Below, one piece after another: positions 10,745-21,659 of a DNA stretch of 64,000 nucleotides. Numbering within the stretch: the stretch's first letter is position 1; each line of letters begins with the position of its first letter. The position numbers and the translations under genes were made by a program. The notes beneath the pieces are model-generated. The model made no database searches. It had not been told where the DNA came from and saw only the letters and a list, made by a program, of their open reading frames with translations. The stretch comes from Tridacna crocea (taxonomy: Eukaryota; Mollusca; Bivalvia; Cardiida; Cardiidae), in assembly GCA_943736015.1 (NCBI GenBank), contig OX031058.1, positions 18,873,001-18,937,000 on the forward strand, given 5' to 3'.

Positions 10745-10829
10745 CTATGGAAGAAAACACTTTGAGGCAAGTAGAAAGTGTTGGTTACCAGCATGTCTGC
10801 TTTTCCTACAAAGTTCTTTTACCCTTTAA
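10745..10829 (-). repeat. TH-A core remnant
   Basis: AGTGTTGGTTACCAGCATGT flanked by decayed stem arms, ending against the TTAA of the next copy. Confidence 0.5.
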
Positions 10830-11057
10830 TTAACCCTTTCCCAAACAATCCATGGTTTTCACAATCCTGAAAAGAAGCCTTCTTTAAACATTGTGGGAAA
10901 AGGAGAAAATGATGGTAACCAACATTGTCTCCTTTTCCCACAAAGTTTTCTTTCGTTCCCAAAACAAATTTCAGTCCTATGGTCACGTTAATTTTGTCGT
11001 CTGCAAAATGGTTCCAATTTTGACAAGTCTAGAATTATGTCATTTGGTAAAGAGTTA
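10830..11057 (+). repeat. TH-A MITE
   Basis: TTAACCCTTTCCCAAACAAT at the left, CATTTGGTAAAGAGTTA at the right. The tip is GATGGTAACCAACAT, where two positions on the two arms no longer pair. Confidence 0.85.
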
Positions 11058-11550
11058 TTAAAGCGCATTTAACTTTGTCAACAGTGAGAGCTTTTCAAAC
11101 GGACAAGTCTGACATTTTTGATTTCTAATTAAGATTTAATTAAAAAATATATTTGACTCATATATCTAGTGTAGACTCAATTTGGCATTGGTGTGAATTG
11201 AACGGCTTCATGAAAAAAGATGAAAAATAAAGAACTTACTCGTCCCAATAAGCCATTTTCCATTTGGCGTAAACAATACATAGAACCAAATATCAGCATG
11301 AGCAAAAGTGAAAAAATCGTATCTTTACATTGTCCTTGAACCGAGTTCAATCCTCGACGATAATTATAGGGTAGGTATGTCCCTGCATTGCAGTGACCAA
11401 ATCTGGCTCTGTTGAAAGGCAGGAAACACCCGTAAAAATCTAGTTCTGTTGAAAAGCAAGAAATACCCGTAACATTGAACTGTCGCAGTTAATATACCCG
11501 AAATATTGTTAAAAAGGCATCAATGGCAACAACAAAAATTTGAAATGCAT

Positions 11551-11621
11551 ACACAAACAAACAAGCAAACAAACAAACAAATAAACAAACAAAACATACA
11601 TACATACATACATACATACAG
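11551..11621. repeat. (CAAA)n/(CATA)n microsatellite
   Basis: CAAA-type units run into six CATA units. Confidence 0.9.
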
Positions 11622-11687
11622 TTGTTTGTAACGACGTTTTCACTGCTGTTTAGTCTTAACCGTTTCAGCGTTAGAGGAGAAAACAAG

Positions 11688-11760
11688 GACGGACGGCATA
11701 GATCAAGATAAGACTGCATAGAACCTGCAGTCTGATCTTCGATCTATATCTTGTGCTTGC
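11688..11760. repeat. Family F foldback
   Basis: GACGGCATAGATCAAGATAA pairs with TCTTCGATCTATATC around AGACTGCA...TGCAGTCT. Confidence 0.65.
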
Positions 11761-11856
11761 TTATAAGGCCTTTAAGATAAAGTATTTAATATTTTTAGAG
11801 GATTGTACTGCCATCTATTGATTTCAAGAGGTCGAGTTTATTTGGCGTTGAAAAAA

Positions 11857-12050
11857 TTAACCCTTTATCACAAACCCCCTTGTGTTGACGACCCTGAATA
11901 AGAGAGCCTTTGGATACATTGTTAGAAAGGAAAGGGGTACTGTAAACTAGCATTTATCATTTTGCAACAATATTGAAACTTTGATATTTAGTTTGCAAAT
12001 GCTTTTCAATTCGGACAAGTATAAAACATTGTCCTCTGGTACAGAGTTAA
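11857..12050 (+). repeat. TH-A MITE, decayed
   Basis: TTAACCCTTTATCACAAACC to TGGTACAGAGTTAA. The hairpin has largely decayed. It shares its right TTAA with the next copy, which has the opposite orientation. Confidence 0.75.
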
Positions 12051-12278
12051 CTCTATACCAAACGACATAATTTTAAACTTGTCCAAATTTAAAGCCTTTG
12101 AAGACGACGAAAAGAAACGTGACTAAAAACTTGAAACTTGGCGTTAGAAGAGTAGAAAGCATTGTGGGAAAAGGAGAAAATGCTGGTTACCAGCATTTTC
12201 TCCTTTTTCCACAATATTTTCAGAAGGCTTCTCCCTCTGGGTCTTAAAAACCAGGGATTCTTTAGTAAGCAGTTTAAA
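12047..12278 (-). repeat. TH-A MITE, intact hairpin
   Basis: TTAACTCTATACCAAACGAC at the left and a damaged right end (TTTAGTAAGCAGTTTAAAG). The hairpin is perfect except for TCCACAATAT in the right arm. Confidence 0.85.
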
Positions 12279-12809
12279 GAATCGATAATCCTATATATCA
12301 GGAGAAAATTCTCAAAACAATTTCAACAATTTTTTATGAGCTAAACTGGAGTGAAATTTGAAATTCTGCCGGACCATGAATACCTTTTCCCGCAATGGTT
12401 TTATCCACAATTGGGAGTTTTTCGTGGTTGACAAGGGTAATAAAAATCAATCTATTTTTGGGGAAAAATTACAATCACTTACAAGTATATGCACTCTAAT
12501 TCGTTTTGCACTGACGACAGATCGGCGTTCAAAAAGAACCAAAACGTGCAAATATTTACGATTTTTTTGCTTCGATATTTAACCTACTACTGTACAAGTA
12601 TGATCGAGTATGATTTTTAACGCCACTAAAGTAAAAAGAAATTGAAATAAAAAAATGTTGAAAAAAAAAGGAGCGATGGATGACTTCTTTCTCAATACCT
12701 TTTTATACAATTCATCTGATTTAACCTGAAATTGAAATGCCCCCCACCCCTCCAAACAAAGGTTTTCGTTTGAATTTTGTAATTTCAGTATAAAAATGTC
12801 TATAAAAGT

Positions 12810-13038
12810 TTAACTCATTACCACACAATCCCTACTACTGACAACTCTGAGAAAGAAGCCTTTAGAAAACATTGTGGAAAAAGGAGAAAATGCTGGTAAC
12901 CAGCATTTTCTCCTTTTCCCAAAATGTTTTCAACCGTTTCCAAATCAAATTTTAACTGTAGATTCACATTTATTTTGTCGTGTGCAAATGCTTTCAATTT
13001 AGACTAGCCGAAAATTTCGTCGTTTGGTAAAGAGTTAA
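12810..13038 (+). repeat. TH-A MITE, intact
   Basis: TTAACTCATTACCACACAAT to GGTAAAGAGTTAA, with TTAA on both sides. Confidence 0.9.
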
Positions 13039-13220
13039 CCTACAAAAGTGAGAACAGGAAGAGAGTGAAAAATACACGAGATCTATTTAAGGTTTAACTT
13101 ATTTACAAATACTGCACAATTGTGGATTTAACATAGAAAACCCATTAGTGGTTGTTGGCTTGTTTTTACCTGGTCTAAATGTCATTCTGCTAAACAGCGA
13201 TGAATTTGAAGAGATTAAAA

Positions 13221-13460
13221 TTAAAGCTCTACCAAACGATAAATTGTAAGACTTGTCCAAATTGAAAGCATTTGCAGCAGACAATTTAAAGATAGTTCGA
13301 ATGGTGGAATTTGTCCTGGATAGAACAGAAAATATTGTGGGGAAGGGAATAAAATACTGGTCTCTAGCATTTTTCCCTTTCCTTCAATGTTTTAAAAAAG
13401 GCTTTTTCCCCAGGGTTATATATTTATCTATAACCCGGGATTGTCCGGTAATGCGTTGAC
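13221..13460 (-). repeat. TH-A MITE, diverged
   Basis: TTAAAGCTCTACCAAACGAT to GGTAATGCGTTGA. The stem has diverged to AATATTGTGGGGAAGGGAAT, with only partly matching changes in the other arm. A second small inverted repeat (GGGTTATA...TATAACCC) lies at about 13412-13439. Confidence 0.75.
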
Positions 13461-13464
13461 ACAC

Positions 13465-13679
13465 TACCCAACGTTCCCTTGATCAACTCTTCTGAGCAGC
13501 AAGACTTTTAGGGAAGTGGAGAAATTGCAGGTAACCGGCATTTTTTCTCCTTTTTCCTCACACTATTTTTACCAGTGAACGATGATAAATTCCACTCGCA
13601 GAGCCATGTTTTATATTTCGTCCGCAAAAGTTTTACAATTTAGAGGAATCTAAAATCTTGTCGTTTGGTAAAGAGTTAA
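13465..13679 (+). repeat. TH-A variant
   Basis: Left part carries CCCTTGATCAACTCTTCTGA as at 6885. The hairpin is partial, and the right end is the standard GTCGTTTGGTAAAGAGTTAA. Confidence 0.7.
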
Positions 13680-13882
13680 TTCATTGGATCTTGATACAAA
13701 GTTGCAGCTGACACAATTGGTATAATCTCAGTGAAAGTAGACAAACAGCATTTAATTCTGATACATAAATAAATTTACAAGCATTTTGGGAACAGGAAAT
13801 TAAATGTAGAATGGGTATCGTAATGCTTCATTGTTTTTTTTTAAGCACATTCTTGTCATAGATTCCACAACAGAGGATTGTA

Positions 13883-14108
13883 CAGTAAAAGGCTGTACCA
13901 GACAAAAAAATGAAAAGACTTGTTCAATTTGAAAGCAATTGCAGACCACCAATTAATTATAGCTCAAAAGTGGAATTCGGCCTTGAAAAGGTAGAAACAT
14001 AGTGGGAAAAGTAGAAAATGCTGGTTACCAGCATTTTTCCTATTTCCCAAAATGTTTTAAAAAGACTCTTTCCTCAAGGTCGTAAAAAGGTTGTTTTGTA
14101 AAGGGTCA
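13883..14108 (-). repeat. TH-A MITE, diverged
   Basis: Left end GGCTGTACCAGACAAA, tip GCTGGTTACCAGC, right end TTTTGTAAAGGGTCA. No TTAA remains. Confidence 0.75.
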
Positions 14109-14350
14109 CACCATATAAATACTCGTTCATACTTTAAAATTGCTGTCTCTGAGATAGAAAAGCAGCCAGTGGTTTATCAAAAATGTTATTCGAAATGCTG
14201 GTAAAAGAAACTCCAGAAAAGCACGAATAGATACCGCCATGATATGATTTAAATACCGACAACGGGGTGTAGCACTATAGTATAATTGAGTCAATTGGAT
14301 ACGACCAAGTCCCAAGTGACTATTTCACCGATAAAACACATTTTTTTTAA

Positions 14351-14573
14351 TTAACCCATTACCACACAGTCCCTACTTTTGACGACCCTGAGAAAGAAGC
14401 ATTTTGAAACCATTGTGGGCAAAGGAGAAAATGCTGGTGACCAGCATTTTTTTCCTTTTCCCACATTGTTTCCTACCCTTTACAAAACAAATTTCAAATT
14501 TTCAGTCACTTTCATTTTGTTGTCTGCAAAATTAATGCTTTCGATTTGGACAAACCTACAACTTAAGAGAGCC
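14351..14573 (+). repeat. TH-A MITE, right terminus lost
   Basis: TTAACCCATTACCACACAGT at the left. The hairpin tip is GGTGACC. The element stops after ATTTGGACAAACCTACAACTT without the terminal GGTAAAG. Confidence 0.8.
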
Positions 14574-14820
14574 TATCTCAGTAATGTTTACCTTCGTGGT
14601 CAATATGGGTCAGGATCAGACTAAACAAAAAATTGTATTCTTCATAGTACTTAGCAGATATTTGAGGCTTTGTGACCGACAGAAAATACATAAAGAGTAA
14701 TCCCCTTACGGGTATATCAATCGCTATGATACAGTCTGCCCTGCAAAGAGCCACACAATTATGCATTTGGACAATAAAACTGGCTAAATTATAAGGAAGC
14801 TGGTTAACAGCATTTTCTCC

Positions 14821-14922
14821 TGTACCTGTACCCGTGACGGCATCAAAAACCTTGTCTCTTTGTACTCACATGACCACAGATATGGTAAAATCATTTGTTA
14901 TATTACAAGATACATGTACATG
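14821..14922 (+). repeat. Dispersed duplicate, copy 1
   Basis: Nearly identical to 15594-15696: CATCAAAAACCTTGTCTCTT through ATTACAAGATACATGTA, with only a few differences in about 100 bases. Copy 2 lies inside the long-TIR element at 15343-16264. Confidence 0.85.
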
Positions 14923-15342
14923 TACCAGGTATTGTTTTATCGAATAAACATTTATTTTAGTTTGAAATTCAAAGTAACGGTTGTCGCTTAGAAATGTGGT
15001 CTGGTCATGTGTACCAAGGATGCCCAAATTAGACAGATAAGTATTTGTGTAATGCCATCTAGCGGGAGATAATGCGTTTAACTCTTTACCACACAATCCC
15101 GAGTTCTAACAAACCTGATAGACATAGACATAGACGTACTTTACTACGTTGTATAAGTTCCCATTTTGATAGTAAACAACTTGTCCAAGTTTGATGTAAA
15201 GATCAACAGAAGTATTGCAGAATGTCAGGTTTTTGCAGCACGATGACGACGACAGTGCCAACTGGTGCTAGGGCAATCTCTCGTCGTTATATCCGATACC
15301 AGCCGAGCTCAAAATACAGACACACAATATCGTCTACAGCTC

Positions 15343-16264
15343 GTTGTCTGCGCATGTCATATTCTTCGAAGATTCGACCTGTCTTATATGACGTATCACT
15401 AGCCCTGATATCGGGAAACTATAGTATTAAGCTCTAAAAAGTAGCAATGTAGAAAATTCTTTGCTATGAAATATGAATCATTTTCAAATCACATATAATT
15501 AAAACTAGTAATCATTGTCTATGAAATATGTCCGTTCCCTGGTCGCTATTGCCTCATTATGCCCACCTGGATTGCTGACGCTTTTTTTTTTTGCACCTGT
15601 ACCTGTGATGGCATCAAAAACCTTGTCTCTTTGTACTCACATGACCACAGATATGGTAAAATCATTTGTTATATTACAAGATACATGTATATATAACTAG
15701 TTAAGTATTTTTGACACAGTTATTGCCCCCTCTCGTGTGCAGGTTTTTTTTTTTCTTCAGAAAATAAAGCACTATCAACCAGGTATTGGTACCAGCATAC
15801 GGTGTTCTTGTTTCATCTTGGAGTAGATTTCCAGAAACAGCTTGCGAAAACATCATGGTCAACCCTAGAGCTGCCAAACGCGACTCGGGGCGCTTTTATG
15901 TGACATTGTAGATGAAGATAATGATCAGAGTGCACAAAACAAGCAGTCCGATACTTGCAACAGATACCCATTGAAAAAAATGACAACTTGACGAGTATTT
16001 GATATATACACGTAGGCCTACTATCAATAGTAGTTAAAGCTACAGTTAAAAGCATGTACCTGGTGCAATTCACTCAGCCATGATCAGCAGTTTACAAAAA
16101 TCTGGAGCTAAAACAGGCCTGATTTTTCCTCAAACGTATTGATAAAGGCATTTTCCTCATTGCTACTTTTTAGCGTGTATTATTACAGTCTCCTCGATAT
16201 CGTGGAGAGTGATGTGTCATGTAAGACAGGTCGAATCTTCGAAAATATGATATACGCAGACAAC
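15343..16264. mobile_element. Long inverted-repeat element
   Basis: Arms of about 120 bp at 15343-15467 and 16148-16264 (GTTGTCTGCGCATGTCATAT, TCGAAGATTCGACCTGTCTT, AAAAAGTAGCAATG on the left and their complements on the right). The interior of about 680 bp has no transposase frame. It contains copy 2 of the duplicate. The superfamily is unassigned. Confidence 0.7.
15594..15696 (+). repeat. Dispersed duplicate, copy 2
   Basis: Partner of 14821-14922. It starts at ACCTGTACCTGTGATGGCAT and loses similarity after ATACATGTA. Confidence 0.85.
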
Positions 16265-16329
16265 GGAATTAAACGTGAGTAAAAACTTGTCTGATTGGCC
16301 ATCTCTATTAAGCAAGGATACATGAACGT

Positions 16330-16382
16330 GCAGGCAAGATCAGACTACCTACTTGCAGTCTGAGCTTGGTCTAATCTCTTCA
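16330..16382. repeat. Family F foldback, short
   Basis: CAAGATCAGACTACC pairs with GCAGTCTGAGCTTG. The outer arms are decayed. Confidence 0.5.
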
Positions 16383-16640
16383 CAAAAGCTATTTCAGTGA
16401 AACATTTAAACCGCTATGATTGCATATAAATTTGCGCGGAGGGCTTTGAATTGGCTCTGTCCCGTTCGCGTTACCTTAGGGAGTGCCATTACTGTAGTAC
16501 ACTTAATATTCTTTTGGCAAAAGAAGGAAACCGAATCCAAAATAAACAAAGCAAAAAAACTACTTAAGACGTGATAACTGCGTGAAAACATATCCCTGAA
16601 TTGAAAATACCTGTACACAAAACATAACTGGAAACAGGCT

Positions 16641-16853
16641 CTAACTCTTTACCAGACGACAAAAATTTTGAGCTTGTCTAAATTCAAAGCGTTTGCAGAC
16701 GACAAATCAGGGGTTAAATTTGTCGGTAAAAGGACAAAAACATTAAAGACAAAAAATAATGTTGGTAGTCAGTATTTTCTTCTTTTTTCACAATTTTTTC
16801 AAAAACCTTTTTGTCAAGGTCATTAAAAACGAAATCCTTTGGTAAACGGTTAA
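16641..16853 (-). repeat. TH-A MITE, diverged
   Basis: CTAACTCTTTACCAGACGAC to TTTGGTAAACGGTTAA. The hairpin is decayed (GTTGGTAGTCAG at the tip). Confidence 0.75.
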
Positions 16854-17156
16854 GCTATTGGCGAACGCAACGATTGGTTCTTTTCTTATTGACTCTCAGC
16901 AAGCTATGTATTCTAGTGTTAAACTACTACGTTACCTTAAAATTTTTAATGGTTCGGTCCGAACTTTTATTTCTTTTATTCACAACGTGTTGGATTTTCC
17001 TGTCGAACGTACATTTTGCTGTCGGTTTTGTCCGTTAAAGTTCAACCACATTTACACGTATTTACACGTATTTTAGACACAACATTTTCGTTAAAATTCG
17101 ATAAACTCTATAGTGATCAGGTAATTAGGCTTCTTAGCGCTACTCTGTGTACTTTT

Positions 17157-17204
17157 GCAGACGGTGTAGGTCAAGATCAGACCACACAGAACAATACAAA
17201 CTGA
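17157..17204. repeat. Family F half
   Basis: GCAGACGGTGTAGGTCAAGA and CAGACCACAC without the returning arm. Confidence 0.5.
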
Positions 17205-17256
17205 TGAAAAAAATCCCAAGAAAAGAATTTTGTAAAGAATTTACGATCGATTATAC

Positions 17257-17506
17257 ATGAGCCAGGCTCTGACAAAAGGGGCTTGACGCATCTCCATGGT
17301 GCAGGATACTAAATTATCATATGGTCGTAAATCTGTAAAATTCATTTTGTCTAACAATCAACAGAAGCATTATGTAGCTCGTCCTTTGACATACAGAAAA
17401 TTGACCTATAGCGAAAGTTTTCGGCCAAGGTCAGCCTGCGCGGACTGCTGATCTGGGTCGATACTTTTCGCAGACGCATTAAGCCCCCTTGTTACAGAGT
17501 TTGGTT
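17257..17506 (-). repeat. Family C MITE
   Basis: ATGAGCCAGGCTCTGAC at the left, CATTAAGCCCCCTTG at the right. The hairpin at about 17408-17470 has lost the returning GCGCAGG of its tip. Confidence 0.75.
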
Positions 17507-17525
17507 AATTATGTATATATTTATT

Positions 17526-17718
17526 TCATTCTTTACCAAACGACAGTTTTAGACCTGTCCACTTTGTAAGCAATTTGCAGATGAAACATGGAATGTTGCT
17601 CAATACCACGTTTTCTTCCTTTACTTAAACAAACTTCAATTCTGTCACATTCATTTTGTCGTCTGCAAATGCTTTCAATTTGGACCAATCAAAATTTTTG
17701 TCGTTTGGTAAGAGTTAA
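17526..17718. repeat. TH-A chimera with two like ends
   Basis: The left end (TTTACCAAACGACAG) and right end (GTCGTTTGGTAAGAGTTAA) are inverted copies of the same TH-A terminus. The other terminus and the hairpin are missing, so the element is symmetrical by recombination. Confidence 0.65.
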
Positions 17719-18002
17719 CAATGTTTGATAGAAAGTATTCACTACCTAAAAAAGATACTGCGAAAGACTGGTAAAAGAAAATCCATAAAAGTATGGGCAA
17801 CAGCATCATGGGCCGCCGCGAGTATCCTGAAATAATGTAGAAAAAAGCGTAAGACACATACACACACGCACACAAAAAAAAGGAAGATGTTGGCACTTAT
17901 ATTCATATATGATTTAATACGTATTTTCAACAGAGTTTCGATTTCATTACAGTAGACAACATTTCTTATATATTATCAGGGCATAAGTCAAACTTAGAAG
18001 CC

Positions 18003-18075
18003 ACTGCGGGCAGAAAAGATCAAGATCAGACTTTGCTACCTTTGTAGTCTGATCTTATATATACTGTCCACTTGT
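18003..18075. repeat. Family F foldback
   Basis: AAGATCAAGATCAGACT pairs with AGTCTGATCTTATAT. The loop is GCTACCTTTGT-like. Confidence 0.6.
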
Positions 18076-18119
18076 TCATTTCTTAACTTTGGCAAAATCA
18101 TCAATGTTTTAAAAAAGGT

Positions 18120-18330
18120 CACACTTTTACTAATTTACTAAACAACTTCGTTCTTTTACGACTTTTACTGATAAAGGTTTTTGGAATTATAGTGGAAAAG
18201 GAGAAAAATGCTAGTAACAGCATCCTCTACATTTCATGCAATGTTTAATTCGCTCCCAAAGTTAAATCCCTATACTTAAACCTTATTCATCGTTGTCAAA
18301 TTTTCCCATTTGCAGAAGTCTAAAATTGTA
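18120..18330 (+). repeat. TH-A remnant
   Basis: Order of motifs kept (TTTACTAAACAACTTCGTTC, GGAAAAGGAGAAAAATGCTA, CAGAAGTCTAAAATTGT). Both termini are decayed. Confidence 0.45.
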
Positions 18331-18424
18331 TATTATGTTAAATATATAAGCTGTCATAAATAAAGGCACACCGAATTTGAGAAAGATAACCCATAGGCTG
18401 CCAAGCGCGATTCACTGACCTTTT

Positions 18425-18495
18425 GCTGATAGTATAGACCAAGATCAGACTGCACAGAACGTGCTGTCTGATCTTAGATCTATACCGTGTGATAA
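18425..18495. repeat. Family F foldback
   Basis: GATAGTATAGACCAAGATCA returns as TGATCTTAGATCTATACC around AGACTGCAC...GTGCTGTCT. Confidence 0.7.
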
Positions 18496-18628
18496 GGAGA
18501 TAGTATACCCCCAATAGATGGCTTTGAAATAGCAATATTTGGGTTTCTGCTATCGAATATAAAATTTCAATTTAGTTACATAGCAAAATAAAGGTTAAAT
18601 CAATTGCTGCCTATAATTCTCCGATGTA

Positions 18629-18752
18629 ACATATGAGCCATGCTCTGTGAAAAGAAGGGTAGAAAACATTATGGGAAAAGGAGAAAATGCTGGTTACCAG
18701 CATTTTTTCCTTTTCCCACAATATTTTCAAAGGCTTTCTATCTCAGGATCGT
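18629..18752 (-). repeat. C left end fused to a TH-A core
   Basis: ATGAGCCATGCTCTGTGAAA (C terminus, 18632 on) runs straight into GGGTAGAAAACATTATGGG and a perfect TH-A hairpin with GGTTACC, then stops at CTCAGGATCGTTA. Confidence 0.7.
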
Positions 18753-18789
18753 TAGTTTAAACATATTTATTTTACATCGATTGAGAAAC

Positions 18790-18963
18790 AAGTTCTTACA
18801 ACTTATACTAATCTCTCTCGATTCTGCTTCCTGGGAACTATACCAGTACTCGCGCCGATTGTGTGGGCCAATGAAAAATCCCAAAGTTGACACCCGCTTC
18901 CAGGTATCGAACTCAGGACCCTTAGGTTATGAGGCCGACGCTCTACCTCACGACCACGGACAC
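18790..18963 (-). mobile_element. tRNA-derived SINE
   Basis: Read on the minus strand: GTGGTCGTGAGGTAGAGCG (A-box region) and GAGTTCGATACC (B box), about 40 bases apart, then a body ending near the GAATCGAGAGAG run. It is a different family from the 10120 and 20226 SINEs. Confidence 0.6.
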
Positions 18964-18999
18964 CACAACAAGGATCGTTAAAGGTCGGGAGTGTATATT

Positions 19000-19133
19000 A
19001 AAGGTTTAAGGCATCGCATTTATAAAATGTATCGATTCATATCAGCCTTCGCAGTCATCGCAGGCCGATATGAATCGAGACTCTTTGCCATTTGTGATTT
19101 TTTGCATGTTCAAGGACCATTCTATCTTATGAT
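19000..19133 (+). repeat. Family C MITE, left part
   Basis: Hairpin ATCGATTCATATCAGCC.../...GGCCGATATGAATCGA, followed by C internal sequence up to CTTATGAT. It is interrupted at TTAA by the TH-A at 19134-19362. The C sequence resumes at 19363 (TCGTTTGCTAGACGAAATGG). Confidence 0.65.
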
Positions 19134-19362
19134 TTAACCCATTACCACTCAATCCCTACTTTTGACGCCCCTGAGAAAGAAGCCTTTTGAAAACACTGTG
19201 GGAAAAGGAGAAAATGCTGGTAACCAGCATTTTCTCCTTTTCCCGCAGTGTTTTCTACCCTTCCCAGAGCAAATTTCTACATTTCAGTCACCTTTATTTT
19301 GTCGTCTGCAAATGCTTTCAATTTGGACTAGTCCAAAATTTTCTCGTGCGGTAATGATTTAA
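19134..19362 (+). repeat. TH-A MITE, intact, inside family C
   Basis: TTAACCCATTACCACTCAAT to GGTAATGATTTAA. The stem reads CACTGTGGG opposite CCCGCAGTG: the CATTG-to-CACTG change is matched in the other arm, and a second change (A to G) makes a mispair. Confidence 0.9.
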
Positions 19363-19439
19363 TCGTTTGCTAGACGAAATGGGCTTAAAGCATCCATAAT
19401 TATATGATGATCTGCCAAGTATGATACATCACAGATATG

Positions 19440-19709
19440 GCTGAGCCACTCTCTGTGATAAAGGAAACTAATGCAACCGCGAAAAGTATCGATTCAGGTC
19501 AGCCTGCGCAATTCGCGCAGGCTGACCTGAGCCGAAACTTTTCGTTATCGGGTCAATTTTCTGTATGCGCATGAACCAGTCTATCCCATGATTAAGTTGG
19601 TTAATCAAAAAAGTCGATATTATGGATCCATAAGTATGGGACGATCTACTTGGTAGCGCGGACCATGAAGCTGCATTAGGCCCCCTTTTGTCAGGGCATG
19701 GCTCATGTA
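19440..19709 (+). repeat. Family C MITE, full length
   Basis: Left end GCTGAGCCACTCTCTGTG, right end TCAGGGCATGGCTCATG. Perfect-tip hairpin at 19479-19547 (CAGCCTGCGC...GCGCAGGCTG), and GATATTATGGATCCATAAG in the interior. Confidence 0.85.
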
Positions 19710-19916
19710 AAAACTCCTTTTTCACAGGGCGCAGCATATGTATATATGATGGAAAAGTACCGAACGTCGCCTTGTTCTTAACAACATTCACTCACAGGGC
19801 CCAGATTGCACAATTCACTGAGGATATAAAATACAAATATCAAGCTTCAAAGATCAATAAACAGTACATAACAAGATCTCGCACAAAGAGAACCTTTTTT
19901 GCTTGAAGAACATCAC

Positions 19917-20130
19917 ATATGATTGAGCCTGCTCTGTGAAAAGGGGGCTAAATGCATCTGCAAAAAGTATCGATTGAAGTCAGCCTGCGCTATCCGCGCA
20001 GGCTGACTCGAATCGATACTTTTTGCTATCTTTAATTTCGCCATGTCCAAGGACCATTCTAGCTCTAAATGTAGTCATTTATTCGACTGAATAGATTTTA
20101 TGAATACACACATATATATGATGCGTTGTT
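19917..20130 (+). repeat. Family C MITE, right end lost
   Basis: ATGATTGAGCCTGCTCTGTG at the left. Hairpin at about 19962-20030 (AAAAAGTATCGAT.../...ATCGATACTTTTT). It fades after GAATAGATTTTATGAATAC. Confidence 0.75.
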
Positions 20131-20225
20131 TAGTAAAATACATCTCGGAGTGAATTAATCCCCTTTTTGCAAGACCCATTAAGCGTTTTATCCCTAGATA
20201 AGAGTTATTGAAATATTATGCCAGC

Positions 20226-20442
20226 GCCGAGCCAGGTTGTCTAGTCGGTACGCACATGGCTTGAGATCAGTGGGAGGGCTGGTTCGAGTCCCAAGGTCGG
20301 CCTTTTTCTGTCCTAAAATTGGTGATTATCATTGTAGGGTTCATTTCTCTCTCGCCGCTGAAGATTGTTTCAGCGGTATTTATGTGAGAAGAATATTGTG
20401 TAAAATTAAAAATGATTGATAAAAAATAATAATAATAAAGAC
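20226..20442 (+). mobile_element. tRNA-derived SINE with (AAT)n tail
   Basis: Head at 20226-20301: acceptor-like GCCGAGC/GGTCGGC pairs at 6 of 7 positions, A-box-like GTTGTCTAGTCGGTACGC, consensus B box GGTTCGAGTCC. The body contains a CCGCTGAAG...TTCAGCGG hairpin and ends in an AATAATAATAATAAAG tail. The head is close to a real tRNA but the D arm does not fold cleanly and a tail follows. Confidence 0.75.
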
Positions 20443-20844
20443 GAGAAATCGTTTAGTTACTATCTAAAAAAACAAATTTTAGACCATACCAAACTGACAG
20501 CACCCGCAGTCGATATTTCATGTGCTAAATTTACGAGCTGTAGTAAAGGCATTTTTAGAAACAGATGACGCAGAGAACATCGATAAAAATGCATGTATTT
20601 TCACCGCAATAACAATGAAATGCTGTCGAAAATGACGCTATGAACCACGACACATATAGTCCATTCCAATACTTTATGGTAGTAGTAAAGATTTGGAATG
20701 CTTTCAAAATCTTTATTACTAGCCTGAAGTATGGGGATGGAATATTTTGATGAGCATGAAAGTGATCGAGACCATGCTGCGAGTTGGAAAAGTAAGATGG
20801 CCAATCACTTGAAACGAGTAGCTATTCATGACATGAAACACACC

Positions 20845-21037
20845 CAGGCTTGTGTTCAGCAACCATTCTGAGTAACATTCTTGGTATAATTGTCAAGAAT
20901 TTTCTAAATCTTAAAGTAATGCAATTTCTGAATGGCTAATTCAAATACTTTAGCTAAACAGAATAACATTACTTTGTATTTTCATTTTCGAAGTTGAACT
21001 CGTGTCTTGTGGAAGAAAGAATGGTTGGTGACTACAT
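20845..21037. repeat. Family G foldback, diverged
   Basis: Ends CTTGTGTTCAGCAACCATTC and GAATGGTTGGTGACTAC. The central CCAATCAGAAGT stem is eroded. Confidence 0.65.
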
Positions 21038-21567
21038 GCCCTACAGGACGCTTGATGAATTAACTTAAGATGAATTCTTGGATTTTTCAAAAGATTTAGG
21101 CTTGTGCATTTGGCGGATTCTATCAAACCTTTGAGATCTACATGTTTATGATATGCTAAGATACATCATTTGTCTAAATATGAGTAGTTTTTGCTATATA
21201 GATTATTAAACACATGCGAAAATATGAATAAAACAAAAGTACATTATGAGGCATATCAATCTTTCCATACATAACGAAAACTTTTACAAAAATGATATCG
21301 AAAATACAGTCTTATCCACCCATTACATAATAATATTACACTTTTTTAATGGATGTATTGAAGGGAAAAGAGCAGTTGCTTGAAAAAAGTAACTTCTCCT
21401 TTCCTTACAATGGTTGAATTGACGTTTGAAAGGTTGGTATTTCGTTGTTGCAATTATTTCTCCGTTTAAGTTGTCCTGTCTTGAGTAAACAAACTGTAAA
21501 CCTAGTTTACTAAAGTCAAAACTATTCCATATTCCGTTACTTAAATACTGATAAATCTTTGATCCAG

Positions 21568-21659
21568 TTTACGAGCAATTTCTCCTTTTCCCACAGTGTT
21601 TTTCGAAAGACTTTTACTGCAGACACGTAAAAACCAGGGCTTGTTTGGGAAAGGGTTAA
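21568..21659 (-). repeat. TH-B half element
   Basis: Starts within the tip (TTACGAGCAATTTCTCC) and runs to TTGGGAAAGGGTTAA. Like 2450-2535, it is broken at the hairpin centre. Confidence 0.8.

Noticed and set aside
20226-20301. tRNA gene
   Set aside because: The B box is perfect, but one acceptor pair fails, the D arm is poor, and a SINE body with an (AAT)n tail follows.
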